Notes under the pieces: generated by a model
Told to the model about the DNA's origin: nothing
Databases searched by the model: none
Seen by the model: the letters and a program-made list of their open reading frames with translations, nothing else
Position numbers and translations under genes: made by a program
NCBI GenBank assembly: GCA_017480245.1
Contig: JAFVBA010000004.1
Span: forward strand, 112,410-176,409
Direction: 5' to 3'
Origin: Bacteroidales bacterium
GTDB lineage: Bacteria; Bacteroidota; Bacteroidia; Bacteroidales; P3
DNA: 64,000 bases
Part shown: in pieces, positions 44,166 to 52,360 of the stretch
Position numbering within the stretch: position 1 is the first letter of the stretch
How the letters are laid out: each line of letters starts with the position of its first letter

Positions 44166-45284
44166 CTAAAATACCTCCATTTCCTCGTGATTTATCTTCT
44201 CCTCAACCACATCCTCATCAACAACATGCTCTCTTTTGGCTTTCTTCAACGGATTTGCTTTCAACAAGTCATATTCCCGTCTGTTGCGTATTATATCGCA
44301 CGCCAAATAGACTGCATTGCGGAAACTCTGTGCGGAAGCCTGATTCTTGCCTGCTATTTCGTAAGCCGTTCCGTGTGCGGGTGAAGTTCTTACATAAGGA
44401 AGTCCTGCCGTAAAATTCACTCCTTCAGTAAATGACATCAATTTAAAAGGTATCAATCCTTGGTCGTGATAAAGCGCCATCACCCCGTCAAAATCATTCA
44501 TTGAGCCATTACCGAAGAAACCGTCGGAAGGATAAGGACCAAAAGCCAAGATGCCTTCGTCAAACGCCTGTTTGATAGCAGGAGCAACGATTTCATCATC
44601 CTCAGTTCCTATCAAACCTTTGTCTCCTGCGTGAGGATTCAATGCCAATACTGCAATCTTCGGCATACGTATCCCGAAATCTCTTTTCAATGACAAATCC
44701 ATCACACGCAATTTCCTCAATATCAAATCCTTTGTAACAACTCTCGGAACATCTCTCAACGCCAAATGATTGGTCATAATTCCTATATGAATATTACGGC
44801 AAGTCATTATCATAAGAGAGTCCTTTGCCACGAATTTTTTAGTTAAATACTCCGTGTGTCCAGGGAAATTAAACGTCTGTGATTGAATTGCTTTCTTGTT
44901 AATAGGATTAGTTACAATGGCGTCTAATTTGCCTGCAATAACGTCATCGCAAGTCCTGTCCAAACTGAATGCAGCCAACTGACCTCCGATGGTAGTAGGT
45001 TGTCCTATGTCTATTTTAACTTCTTCCTGAATAATATTCAAGATATTAAACTTATTACGCTCGGCTTGTTCGGCATTACGGATATTAACAAAAGAAAAAT
45101 CATTTGCTCCTATCAATTTCTTGTGATAAGACAACACCTTACTTGAACCATACAACACAGGAGTGCATAATTCCATCATTCTGTTGTCATTAAAACACTT
45201 AAGCATAACTTCATATCCTATGCCGTTAATATCTCCTTGCGAAATACCTATCTTAACAGGATTATTATTTTTATTTACTGCCAT
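44166..45284 (-). CDS. pdxA: 4-hydroxythreonine-4-phosphate dehydrogenase
   Basis: Oxidises 4-phospho-hydroxy-threonine in the DXP-dependent route to pyridoxal phosphate. 372 residues. Family motifs: IGISQGDINGIGYEVMLK at the N-terminus, KKAIQSQTFNFPGHTEYL with the first metal-binding His, LNPHAGDKG with the second, and VMALYHDQGLIPFKLM with the third; TSPAHGTAYEIAG near the end. All substrate and metal residues appear present. It lies between ligA and the aminopeptidase gene on the minus strand, with gaps of 123-137 bases that contain no repeat. The pyridoxal-binding YggS at 52-53 kb is functionally related but not linked. Confidence 0.95.
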   Translation of the reverse strand: MAVNKNNNPVKIGISQGDINGIGYEVMLKCFNDNRMMELCTPVLYGSSKVLSYHKKLIGANDFSFVNIRNAEQAERNKFNILNIIQEEVKIDIGQPTTIGGQLAAFSLDRTCDDVIAGKLDAIVTNPINKKAIQSQTFNFPGHTEYLTKKFVAKDSLMIMTCRNIHIGIMTNHLALRDVPRVVTKDLILRKLRVMDLSLKRDFGIRMPKIAVLALNPHAGDKGLIGTEDDEIVAPAIKQAFDEGILAFGPYPSDGFFGNGSMNDFDGVMALYHDQGLIPFKLMSFTEGVNFTAGLPYVRTSPAHGTAYEIAGKNQASAQSFRNAVYLACDIIRNRREYDLLKANPLKKAKREHVVDEDVVEEKINHEEMEVF

Positions 45285-45407
45285 TATTATCTATTATTTA
45301 CAAAATTCTCTTAAAGTTATTATTCAATTATATTACTGTTTTTTGAAATCCTTATTTTAAGTTAATTATTTAATTTAACTAACCTATGATTTATCGCAAT
45401 AAATCAA

Positions 45408-46847
45408 TTATTTACAAAAAGATTCCAAGAACTCAACAATCAATCTCAACCCGTAAGCAGTAGCACCCTTACCTCTGTAATAATCCGGTCTGTCGTTCAT
45501 AGCCACTCCTGCTACATCAAGATGTATATATGGGTATGCAGTAAAGTAAGCCAGGAACTTACCTGCCGTAATCATTCCTGCATATTTCTCTCCTGAGTTT
45601 TTGATGTCAGCAATGTCGGAAACAATCAATTTGTCATACTCTTCCCAGAATGGAAACTCTGCAATACGTTCATAAACCTCCTGACCGCAAAGTTTCATTG
45701 TCTCCATAAACTGCCCTGCATCCTTATTCATAGCCACAATACCGTAAGGGCCTATCGCTCTTGACGCCGCACCTGTAAGTGTTGCCATATCAACGACTAA
45801 CATAGGTTTTAAACTTTTAGCATAAGCCAAAGCATCGGCTAAAATCATTCTGCCCTCAGCATCGGTATTGACAACCTCTACATTAGTTCCGTCATACATA
45901 TTTATAATATCGCCGCTGCAATAAGCATTGTGGTTAGGACGGTTGTCTGTTGCAGGAAACAGTCCTATAATATGCAAAGGAAGTTTCTCAAGTGCAGCTG
46001 CATACAATGCACACGCCATAGTAGCCGCTCCAGCCATATCACTTTTCATATCATTCATATAATCACCTGGTTTGATATTCAATCCGCCTGTGTCATACGT
46101 GATTCCCTTGCCCACAAGTACTATGGGAGCAGTATTTTTTGCATTTTCGGGTTTGTACTCCATAATTGTAAATGTAGGATTATCCACACTGCCGCGATTG
46201 ACAGCAAGTATTCCGCCCATTTTCTCCTTTTCTATCTTGGCTTTATCCCAAATCTCAACGTTTATTCCTGCCTCCTCGCCCATTGTTTTGAAGTTGGCAG
46301 CCAAACTCTCAGCATTGATAACCGTAACTGGTTCATTAACCAAATCTTTGGCTTTTTCTGTTGCCTCCCCTATTGTTCTAAGGTCATTAATCTCTTTTAT
46401 ATCAATATCTTTGCTAATGATATGAAGATTATCAAACGGATGAATCAAACGTTTAGGGTCTGTCTTGTAACCGTCAAAGATATAAGAGTCCAAAATCATA
46501 CCTTCAACAAAAGAAAGTATGTTTTGTTTGTCGCATAATGAAGTGATTTGCAAATCTTTAATAAAGTTCTTATCGCAAAATCTCAACACCTTACCGCCCA
46601 AACGCCTATACATTTCGTTAGTTTGATAACTAAACTCTTTTTCTTCAACAATTGCTACAATTGCATAATAAGCTAACTTATTGAAATACAGAAAATCAAC
46701 ATTGTTTTTTGTATTTGCTTCCAAAATATAAGCTATCTCGTCTTCATTAAAGTAAAACTTCAATGAAACTTGCAAATTTGCTTTATTACAGATAATTAAC
46801 AATGAAGTATTGTCTTTTATCTCGGTATATTTATCAATATTTATCAT
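45408..46847 (-). CDS. leucyl aminopeptidase, M17 family
   Basis: Cytoplasmic metallo-aminopeptidase of 479 residues. Start is the ATG at 46847 (MINIDKYTEIK): the reading frame continues another 88 codons upstream but runs through promoter sequence and palindromic copy G. N-terminal macro-like domain (1-160), then the catalytic domain with the metal-binding set VGKGITYDTGGLNIKPG, MKSDMAGAATM, and NTDAEGRMILADAL, the M17 signature. Two metals and a hexamer are expected for the family. The first metal-binding Lys and Asp (KGITYDTGG) are present. Promoter -7 box 31 bases upstream. Confidence 0.95.
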   Translation of the reverse strand: MINIDKYTEIKDNTSLLIICNKANLQVSLKFYFNEDEIAYILEANTKNNVDFLYFNKLAYYAIVAIVEEKEFSYQTNEMYRRLGGKVLRFCDKNFIKDLQITSLCDKQNILSFVEGMILDSYIFDGYKTDPKRLIHPFDNLHIISKDIDIKEINDLRTIGEATEKAKDLVNEPVTVINAESLAANFKTMGEEAGINVEIWDKAKIEKEKMGGILAVNRGSVDNPTFTIMEYKPENAKNTAPIVLVGKGITYDTGGLNIKPGDYMNDMKSDMAGAATMACALYAAALEKLPLHIIGLFPATDNRPNHNAYCSGDIINMYDGTNVEVVNTDAEGRMILADALAYAKSLKPMLVVDMATLTGAASRAIGPYGIVAMNKDAGQFMETMKLCGQEVYERIAEFPFWEEYDKLIVSDIADIKNSGEKYAGMITAGKFLAYFTAYPYIHLDVAGVAMNDRPDYYRGKGATAYGLRLIVEFLESFCK

Positions 46848-46877
46848 AATCTTTGTGTTTTTTACAATTTTCTTTTG

Positions 46878-46885
46878 CAAAGTTA
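46878..46885 (-). promoter_or_regulatory. promoter -7 element of the aminopeptidase gene
   Basis: Minus-strand TAACTTTG followed by CA. It lies inside the apparent N-terminal extension of the frame, so it fixes the start at 46847. Confidence 0.7.
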
Positions 46886-46970
46886 CGAAAAATTTTTCAC
46901 ACGGCAAAATATTTTTCATATATATTAATGTAATAAAACAACATAAACACGGTAGGTAACTCAAATCTTT

Positions 46971-47056
46971 TGAAATAAAGCGGCAAAAGGATAAATTGTT
47001 TTCAAAAAAGAGTAAAATGTTTTCAGAAAACAGTATCGTAAAACGCCACTTTATCG
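46971..47056. repeat. 86-bp palindromic element, copy G
   Basis: Left arm TGAAATAAAGCGGC, right arm ACGCCACTTTATCG; inner arms AAATTGTTTTCAAAA / TTTTCAGAAAACA; loop AGAGTAAAATG. In the 636-base divergent gap between the aminopeptidase and gcvP. Confidence 0.85.
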
Positions 47057-47063
47057 TAAAAAT

Positions 47064-47290
47064 CGGACAACCTTGAACAACCTCGGATAACCTGTTTTTG
47101 AGGTTGTCCATAGGTTACGCCGCCTTTGTACATAAGGCTTCAGATAAACTGGACAATCTATTTTTTAATTTTAAACTATTTTTATTTTCAAAAATAATAA
47201 AAGTTTGAAACAAAAGGTTACACGCATTCAATTTAAGTCATTGATTTCTAATTGATATAATAATGTGTAACCTCTAATGCAAGGTTGTCC
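47064..47290. repeat. 10-11-bp word ladder (AGGTTGT / AGGTTAC) with opposing arms
   Basis: Upstream of gcvP. ACAACCT at 47067 and 47077 and ATAACCT at 47087 are exactly 10 bases apart; the inverse words AGGTTGT (47101) and AGGTTAC (47112) follow 11 apart. More copies: AGGTTAC 47215, GTAACCT 47267, AGGTTGT 47282. CGGACAACCTTG (47064-47075) pairs perfectly with CAAGGTTGTCCG near 47280-47291, and GGTTACAC (47216) with GTGTAACC (47265). The middle is AT-rich with no gene. Confidence 0.75.
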
Positions 47291-47416
47291 GAAAAAGAAA
47301 ATTTGCTAAAATCATTTGCGTTTTCGCTTTGTCAAAATCGGATACGAAAGAAAATATTCACAAAAATTTCTTTATAAATAATTGTATAAATAAACTGAAA
47401 TTCCATAAAAATTTTG

Positions 47417-47424
47417 TAACTTTG
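47417..47424 (+). promoter_or_regulatory. promoter -7 element of gcvP
   Basis: TAACTTTG followed by CA, 60 bases before the gcvP ATG. No glycine-riboswitch-like structure was recognised between them. Confidence 0.7.
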
Positions 47425-47483
47425 CAACTTAAAACACAAAGGACAATAAAAAAAATATTTATAACAATAAACAAGTAACAATA

Positions 47484-50321
47484 ATGATAACAAATAATTT
47501 TGCTACACGTCATAACGGTCCTCAACCTCAAGATGTTGAGAAGATGTTAGGCGTTATAGGCGTCAAATCAATAGATGAGTTGATTGACAAAACCATTCCG
47601 CAGCAAATCAGATTGAAAAATGATTTGGATTTACCGCTTGGTATGAATGAGTTTGAATATCTGAACCATATCAAAGCAATTGCTGACAAGAACAAGATAT
47701 ACCGTTCTTATATAGGTATGGGTTACTATAATACAATCTTACCTGCTGTTTTGCAACGCAATATTTTGGAAAACCCTGGTTGGTACACTTCTTATACTCC
47801 GTACCAAGCAGAGATTTCTCAGGGACGTTTGGAAGCTTTATTCACATTCCAAACCCTTATTGCTTCCATGACAGGTATGCCGTTGGCTAACTGCTCTTTG
47901 TTGGACGAGGCTACTGCCGATGCAGAGGCTATGCTTATGTTCTACTACTCAAGAAGCCGTCAGCAAGTGAAAGATAACGTTAATAAATTCTTTATTGACG
48001 AAAATCTTTTCCCTCAATGTATTGACGTTATGAAAACCCGTGCTTTGCCTAAGGGAATAGAATTGGTTATAGGCAACGCACAAAACGTTAATTTGGACAA
48101 TACTTTCTACGGAGCAATAGTTCAGTATCCTGATTGCTTCGGTCAGGTTAATGATTACAAACAATTTATCAGCAATGCCCACGCTGCAGGATTGAAAGTT
48201 GCAGTTAGTGCAGATTTATTATCACTTGCATTACTTGTTGCCCCGGGTGAATTAGGTGCAGACGCAGTTACGGGTACTGCTCAGCGTTTCGGAAATCCTA
48301 TGGGCTTCGGTGGTCCTGCTGCAGCGTTTATGGCTTGCACAGAGGAGTTCAAGAGAAATATCCCGGGTAGAATTATAGGTCTTACTTTGGATAAACAAGG
48401 TAACAAAGCCTTCCGTTTGGCTCTTCAGACAAGAGAACAACATATCAAAAGAGATAAAGCAACTTCCAACATCTGTACCGCAACGGCATTGATGGCAATA
48501 GTTTCCGCTCAATATGCCGCTTATCACGGACCTGAGGGTATTAAAGCCATCGCACAGGATATACACTGCCTTGCTATGACACTTGCAGACAACGCTGAGC
48601 AATACGGTTTCAAACAATTGAATAGTGTTTATTTTGATACCTTACGTTTTGCTACTCCTGTCGCTGCTCAGGATGTTATGAACGCTGCTTTGAAACACAA
48701 GATGAACTTCCGTTTGATAGATGCTAACACTATCGGAATATCTCTTGACGAAACTACCTCTTTGGCAGATGTTAATGAAATATTGCAAGTATTTGCAGAG
48801 GTAACAGGCAAACAGGCTGCAGAGGTTAAAGAATTAAGCAATAAGGAAGTTATCCCTGCTGAACTGAAACGTACAAGTGCTTATTTGACACAGAAAGTAT
48901 TTTCATTGTATCATTCTGAGACAGAGATGATGCGTTATTTGAAGAAATTGGAAGTAAAAGACCTTTCTTTGAACCGCGCAATGATTCCGCTTGGTTCTTG
49001 TACTATGAAGTTGAATGCTGCAATGGAGATGATTCCTTTCACTTGGGCAGAATTTACTTCAATACATCCGTTTGCACCTGCTGACCAGACCGAAGGATAT
49101 TTGGAAATGATTAACAACATGAACGATATTCTTTGCAAGATTACGGGATTTGCTAAAGTAAGTTTCCAACCTAATTCGGGTGCTGCAGGAGAATATGCAG
49201 GTTTGACCACAATCCGCAACTACCAACGTGCGAACGGAATGGCTCACCGTACGGTTTGTTTGATTCCTGCTTCTGCTCACGGAACTAATCCTGCAAGTGC
49301 TGCTATGGCAGGTATGGATATTATCGTTGTTAAATCAACTGCTGACGGTGAAATAGACGTTGAGGATTTGAAAGCAAAGGCTGAGGAAAACAAAGACAGA
49401 CTTTCTTGCTTGATGATTACATATCCATCCACTCACGGAGTATTTGAAGAAAGAATTTTGGACATTATAAAGATTATTCACGACAATGGCGGTTTGGTTT
49501 ATATGGACGGCGCCAATATGAACGCACAAGTAGGTCTTACAGGTCCTGGTTATATGGGTGCAGACGTATGTCATTTGAATCTTCATAAGACATTCGCTAT
49601 GCCTCACGGCGGCGGTGGTCCTGGAGTAGGCCCTATAGCTTGTTCTTCTTTGTTAATGGATTACTTACCTAACCATTCAATAATGCAAACAGGCGGAAAG
49701 AACAGCTCACCTGTAGCAGAGGCTGGATTCGGTTCTGCAATGTTGTTCCCGATTTCTTATGCTTATTTGATGATGTTAGGCCGTGATGGTTTGAAAGCCG
49801 CAACTCAGTACGCTATACTTAATGCTAACTATATGCGTAAGCGTTTAGAGGGTCATTACAACATACTTTACACAGGCGCTAAGGGAATGTGCGCTCACGA
49901 GTTTATACTTGATTGCAATCAATTCTCACTTTCCAGCGGTGTTCAGTGCGGAGATGTTGCTAAACGTTTGATGGACTACGGTTTCCACGCTCCTACGGTT
50001 GCTTTCCCTGTACATGGAACACTTATGATAGAACCTACAGAGAGCGAACCACTAAGTGAATTAGACCGTTTGTGCGATGCCTTGATACAAATACGTAAAG
50101 AAATCAAAGACATCGAAGACGGTAAGGCTGAAAAGGATAATAACGTGGTTATGAACGCACCTCATACTATGCAGGTCGTATGTGCCGACACTTGGGACAG
50201 ACCATACTCACGTCAGGAGGCTGCTTTCCCACTTCCTTACGATGATAAATATTGGCCTGGCTGCTCTAAAGTTGATGATGCGTACGGAGACCGTAACCTT
50301 GTCATTGCTTGGGCTGAATAA
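47484..50321 (+). CDS. gcvP: glycine dehydrogenase (decarboxylating), P protein
   Basis: Pyridoxal-phosphate subunit of the glycine cleavage system; decarboxylates glycine and passes the aminomethyl group to the H protein. 945 residues, the full-length homodimer type in which both halves are fused. N-terminal half (about 1-440) starts FATRHNGPQPQDVEKML; the active half has SCTMKLNAAMEM, PNSGAAGEYAGL and the PLP lysine Lys702 in HLNLHKTFAMPHGGGGPG. The C-terminus ends in the usual DRPYSRQEAAFPLP and PGCSKVDDAYGDRN. gcvT and gcvH are not in the window. Codon use looks slightly more regular than in neighbours, fitting high expression. A hairpin terminator follows. Confidence 0.97.
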   Translation: MITNNFATRHNGPQPQDVEKMLGVIGVKSIDELIDKTIPQQIRLKNDLDLPLGMNEFEYLNHIKAIADKNKIYRSYIGMGYYNTILPAVLQRNILENPGWYTSYTPYQAEISQGRLEALFTFQTLIASMTGMPLANCSLLDEATADAEAMLMFYYSRSRQQVKDNVNKFFIDENLFPQCIDVMKTRALPKGIELVIGNAQNVNLDNTFYGAIVQYPDCFGQVNDYKQFISNAHAAGLKVAVSADLLSLALLVAPGELGADAVTGTAQRFGNPMGFGGPAAAFMACTEEFKRNIPGRIIGLTLDKQGNKAFRLALQTREQHIKRDKATSNICTATALMAIVSAQYAAYHGPEGIKAIAQDIHCLAMTLADNAEQYGFKQLNSVYFDTLRFATPVAAQDVMNAALKHKMNFRLIDANTIGISLDETTSLADVNEILQVFAEVTGKQAAEVKELSNKEVIPAELKRTSAYLTQKVFSLYHSETEMMRYLKKLEVKDLSLNRAMIPLGSCTMKLNAAMEMIPFTWAEFTSIHPFAPADQTEGYLEMINNMNDILCKITGFAKVSFQPNSGAAGEYAGLTTIRNYQRANGMAHRTVCLIPASAHGTNPASAAMAGMDIIVVKSTADGEIDVEDLKAKAEENKDRLSCLMITYPSTHGVFEERILDIIKIIHDNGGLVYMDGANMNAQVGLTGPGYMGADVCHLNLHKTFAMPHGGGGPGVGPIACSSLLMDYLPNHSIMQTGGKNSSPVAEAGFGSAMLFPISYAYLMMLGRDGLKAATQYAILNANYMRKRLEGHYNILYTGAKGMCAHEFILDCNQFSLSSGVQCGDVAKRLMDYGFHAPTVAFPVHGTLMIEPTESEPLSELDRLCDALIQIRKEIKDIEDGKAEKDNNVVMNAPHTMQVVCADTWDRPYSRQEAAFPLPYDDKYWPGCSKVDDAYGDRNLVIAWAE

Positions 50322-50348
50322 TTCAGTATTGGAGAATATATAATATGG

Positions 50349-50426
50349 AAAATACAGTATATAGTGCGAATTGAGGCTTTCCGATAAAGAATTTACGCCG
50401 GGCATTATATACTGTATTTTATTTTT
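50349..50426 (+). terminator. terminator-like long hairpin after gcvP
   Basis: AAAATACAGTATATA (50349-50363) pairs perfectly with TATATACTGTATTTT (50406-50420) across a 42-base loop, followed by ATTTTT. The loop is longer than usual for a terminator. Confidence 0.6.
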
Positions 50427-50516
50427 CTGAGCAAATAACTTACTCAAATATAAAAAAACAAAACTACTCACGCCATTTATACCCGTGAATGGTTAGTTTG
50501 TTGTAATAACTTCACA

Positions 50517-50607
50517 AAACCTTAAACTAACTCCACCACTCTTTAAACCTTAAACACTAAACTTTAAACTAACATCCCTAAACATTAAACTCTAAACCTT
50601 AAACTAT
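50517..50607. repeat. 7-bp ladder of AAAC words
   Basis: AAAC occurs at 50517, 50524, 50545, 50552, 50559, 50566, 50580, 50587, 50594 and 50601: ten of thirteen positions on an exact 7-base grid. Typical heptads are CTTAAAC, ACTAAAC, TTTAAAC. It covers the end of the radical SAM gene (restored stop at 50599-50601). The bases between the gcvP terminator and this ladder show nothing else. Confidence 0.8.
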
Positions 50608-51206
50608 CAAATAAACAAACTCATCAAATCGCTTAATTTCCATTTCTTCCAATTCTTTTCGGCTGTTTGCTATGTCGTTATCGGTATTAAATTCAGGGAT
50701 ATGGGCAAACGGACGGTAATTCTGTCTGTCAGATTGTTATCTATTAGATATTGCAGATTATCTTTTACTTGTCTGTTGTTTTTTCCTGTATATGATTTGT
50801 AAATATCGCTATTCATATCCTTAATATCAACAATATATTCATTGATATAAGGCAATAGCGTTGTAAAATGATTTTTCGGGACATTTAATGATGTTTCCAC
50901 ACAGATATTCCACTCTTTCGGTTTGATTTTACAGAACTCTGCTATAAAATCACTGTGTAACATCGGCTCGCCTCCGCCAAATGTTATACCGCCGTGGGTT
51001 GCAAGGAAATAGATATTATTAATCATTACCTCATCAAGTAATTTCTGCGGAGTAATTAGGCGTGAGAGTCTCTTATCTTCAAGAAATTTTTTATTGATAC
51101 AATATTTGCAGTGCAACGGACAACCAAAAAGCGCAACCAATGTAGTTACGCCTTCACCGTCTATTGACAATCTGTGTCTGCAAACTGCAAAAAACTCAGT
51201 CTGCAC
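50599..51206 (-). pseudogene. radical SAM activase-like gene with a single-base frameshift
   Basis: Small radical SAM protein of the glycyl-radical-enzyme activase type. The cluster motif is CPLHCKYC (about residues 29-36), in LVALFGCPLHCKYCINKKF; then FLATHGGITFGGGEPMLH, a classic activase motif, and DIKDMNSDIYKSYTG. The direct frame ends at 50670 after RLPISLNLIPITT. Adding one C to the CCC at 50703-50705 (minus strand) instead gives RLPHIPEFNTDNDIANSRK and continues to a TAA at 50599-50601, about 202 residues, matching the usual activase ending (RxPxIPxFN). So the gene is either recently broken or carries a sequencing error. The MaoC gene lies one base upstream. Partner enzyme is not in the window. 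Confidence 0.8.
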
Positions 51207-51207
51207 G

Positions 51208-51615
51208 CTAAAATCTGTCTTTATGCATCAACATAGCTTTGCCTATTATAGCTTGCTTGCCGTCTTCTGCCTCAAGGACACACTCAATTACGCCTCTGTG
51301 TTTTTCTTCGTTGATTTCCAAAACTTTGAATTTGGCTTTATAAGGTTTTTCAACGAATACAGGAGCACGGAATGACATCTCTTGATTCATATATATCGTT
51401 CCCTCACCCGGCCATTGCGTTCCGAAAACACGGGAGAACACTGCACCGGCAAAAAATCCATGAACGATACACTCTCCGAACGGAGTATTCTTGGCATATT
51501 CCTGATTGATATGAATAGGATTGTTATCGCCGCTTATTTGTGCGAACATCTCAACGTCTTTTTGGTGATACATAGTTTCAAACTCATAAACATCACCCAC
51601 TTTTATCTTTTCCAT
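51208..51615 (-). CDS. MaoC-like (R)-specific enoyl-CoA hydratase
   Basis: Hot-dog-fold hydratase of 135 residues. The catalytic dyad Asp30 and His35 is in ISGDNNPIHINQEYA, and the following FGECIVHGFFAGAVFSRV is the hydratase-2 motif. The size and motif fit PhaJ-type enzymes that hydrate trans-2-enoyl-CoA to (R)-3-hydroxyacyl-CoA. The role here is not fixed: fatty acid or branched-chain metabolism are both possible. It is separated by one base from the radical SAM gene downstream and by 18 bases from a small broken frame upstream; one promoter (51858) may serve all three. Confidence 0.88.
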   Translation of the reverse strand: MEKIKVGDVYEFETMYHQKDVEMFAQISGDNNPIHINQEYAKNTPFGECIVHGFFAGAVFSRVFGTQWPGEGTIYMNQEMSFRAPVFVEKPYKAKFKVLEINEEKHRGVIECVLEAEDGKQAIIGKAMLMHKDRF

Positions 51616-51633
51616 AGTATTTTATTTAAATTT

Positions 51634-51831
51634 TTAAAGTCTTTCTGTCAAATCATCGGGATTCATACGCATTTTTGTCTTTATTAATATCGTTTGTTTG
51701 TCCGTTTTATCTTCTTGAGATATTAAAAACTCAAAATAATCTATTACAGACTCCACAACATGTTCATTTTGTACTTTGCGGAAACGGTCAATAAAGTTCT
51801 CACGTTTCTTTTCTAATTAAACAGTAAGCAT
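51634..51831 (-). pseudogene. small reading frame with an in-frame stop at codon 5
   Basis: ATG at 51831 gives MLTV, then TAA (51817-51819), then an uninterrupted frame of about 60 residues in the same phase ending NPDDLTERL before TAA at 51634. The second part has protein-like composition (KKRENFIDRFRKVQNEHVV, SVIDYFEFLISQEDK). I do not recognise it. A promoter -7 box lies 27 bases upstream and the MaoC gene 18 bases downstream. Possible explanations are a decayed small gene or a short leader peptide with chance coding-like sequence after it. Confidence 0.4.
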
Positions 51832-51857
51832 AATCGTAATATTTTTATTTCATTTTG

Positions 51858-51865
51858 CAAATATA
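51858..51865 (-). promoter_or_regulatory. promoter -7 element for the small frame / MaoC / radical SAM unit
   Basis: Minus-strand TATATTTG followed by CA, matching TAnnTTTG. Confidence 0.6.
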
Positions 51866-51936
51866 CAAAGATTTTGTTAAACATCAAGTAAAGAGTTTTC
51901 TTTTTCATCTTTGAGGATTTATTTTTTATGCAACGT

Positions 51937-52145
51937 TTGTCAAAAGGTGTCATAAGGTGTCAATACTTTAAAATCAAGATTTTACACGTCTTTAATGCAA
52001 CCTTTGATTAAACTTTTATTAATTTTCTTTTTGAAAAAAAAGTTTAAATTAAAAAAAAGGTGTCATAACGTGTCAGAAACATTGTGTACAAAGGGTTATG
52101 ACACGTTATGACACCTTAAAACAACGTGTCAAAGGTGTCATACTT
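51937..52145. repeat. GTGTCA word ladder with opposing arms
   Basis: GTGTCA occurs at 51947, 51957, 52060, 52070, 52126 and 52135; its inverse TGACAC at 52099 and 52109. Within each pair the step is 10 (once 9) bases. AAGGTGTCATAACGTGTCA (52057-52075) pairs perfectly, 19 of 19, with 52099-52117. A second hairpin, TTAAACTTTT / AAAAGTTTAA (52008-52017 / 52038-52047), lies between. This is in the 529-base gap 51832-52360; no gene was seen in it. Confidence 0.85.
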
Positions 52146-52267
52146 TTTCGGCGTTTTTTGCTAAGAAAATTAAGAAAATCAACAACGTCAGAGCAATGAA
52201 AACTATTGATTTAATGAATATTACAATACTTTACTTGCATAAAAACTTTAAGACTTTTAGATTCCTT

Positions 52268-52354
52268 AAAATAAAGTGCCGAATAAAAAAATTGTTTTCT
52301 GAATTTATTTTACTCTTTTCAGAAAACAATTTTATAAAACGAAGACTTATTTTG
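52268..52354. repeat. 86-bp palindromic element, copy H
   Basis: Left arm AAAATAAAGTGCCG, right arm degenerate (ACGAAGACTTATTTT); inner arms ATTGTTTTCTGAA / TTTTCAGAAAACAAT; loop TATTTTACTC. Ends seven bases before the yggS stop codon. Confidence 0.8.
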
Positions 52355-52360
52355 ATAGTA

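Noticed and set aside
46848-47111. 88-codon N-terminal extension of the leucyl aminopeptidase
   Set aside because: It reads through the promoter box at 46878 and palindromic copy G; the family begins near MINIDKY.
46848-47483. Glycine riboswitch before gcvP
   Set aside because: No tandem aptamer-like conserved core was recognised; the gap is explained by copy G, the AGGTT ladder and a promoter.
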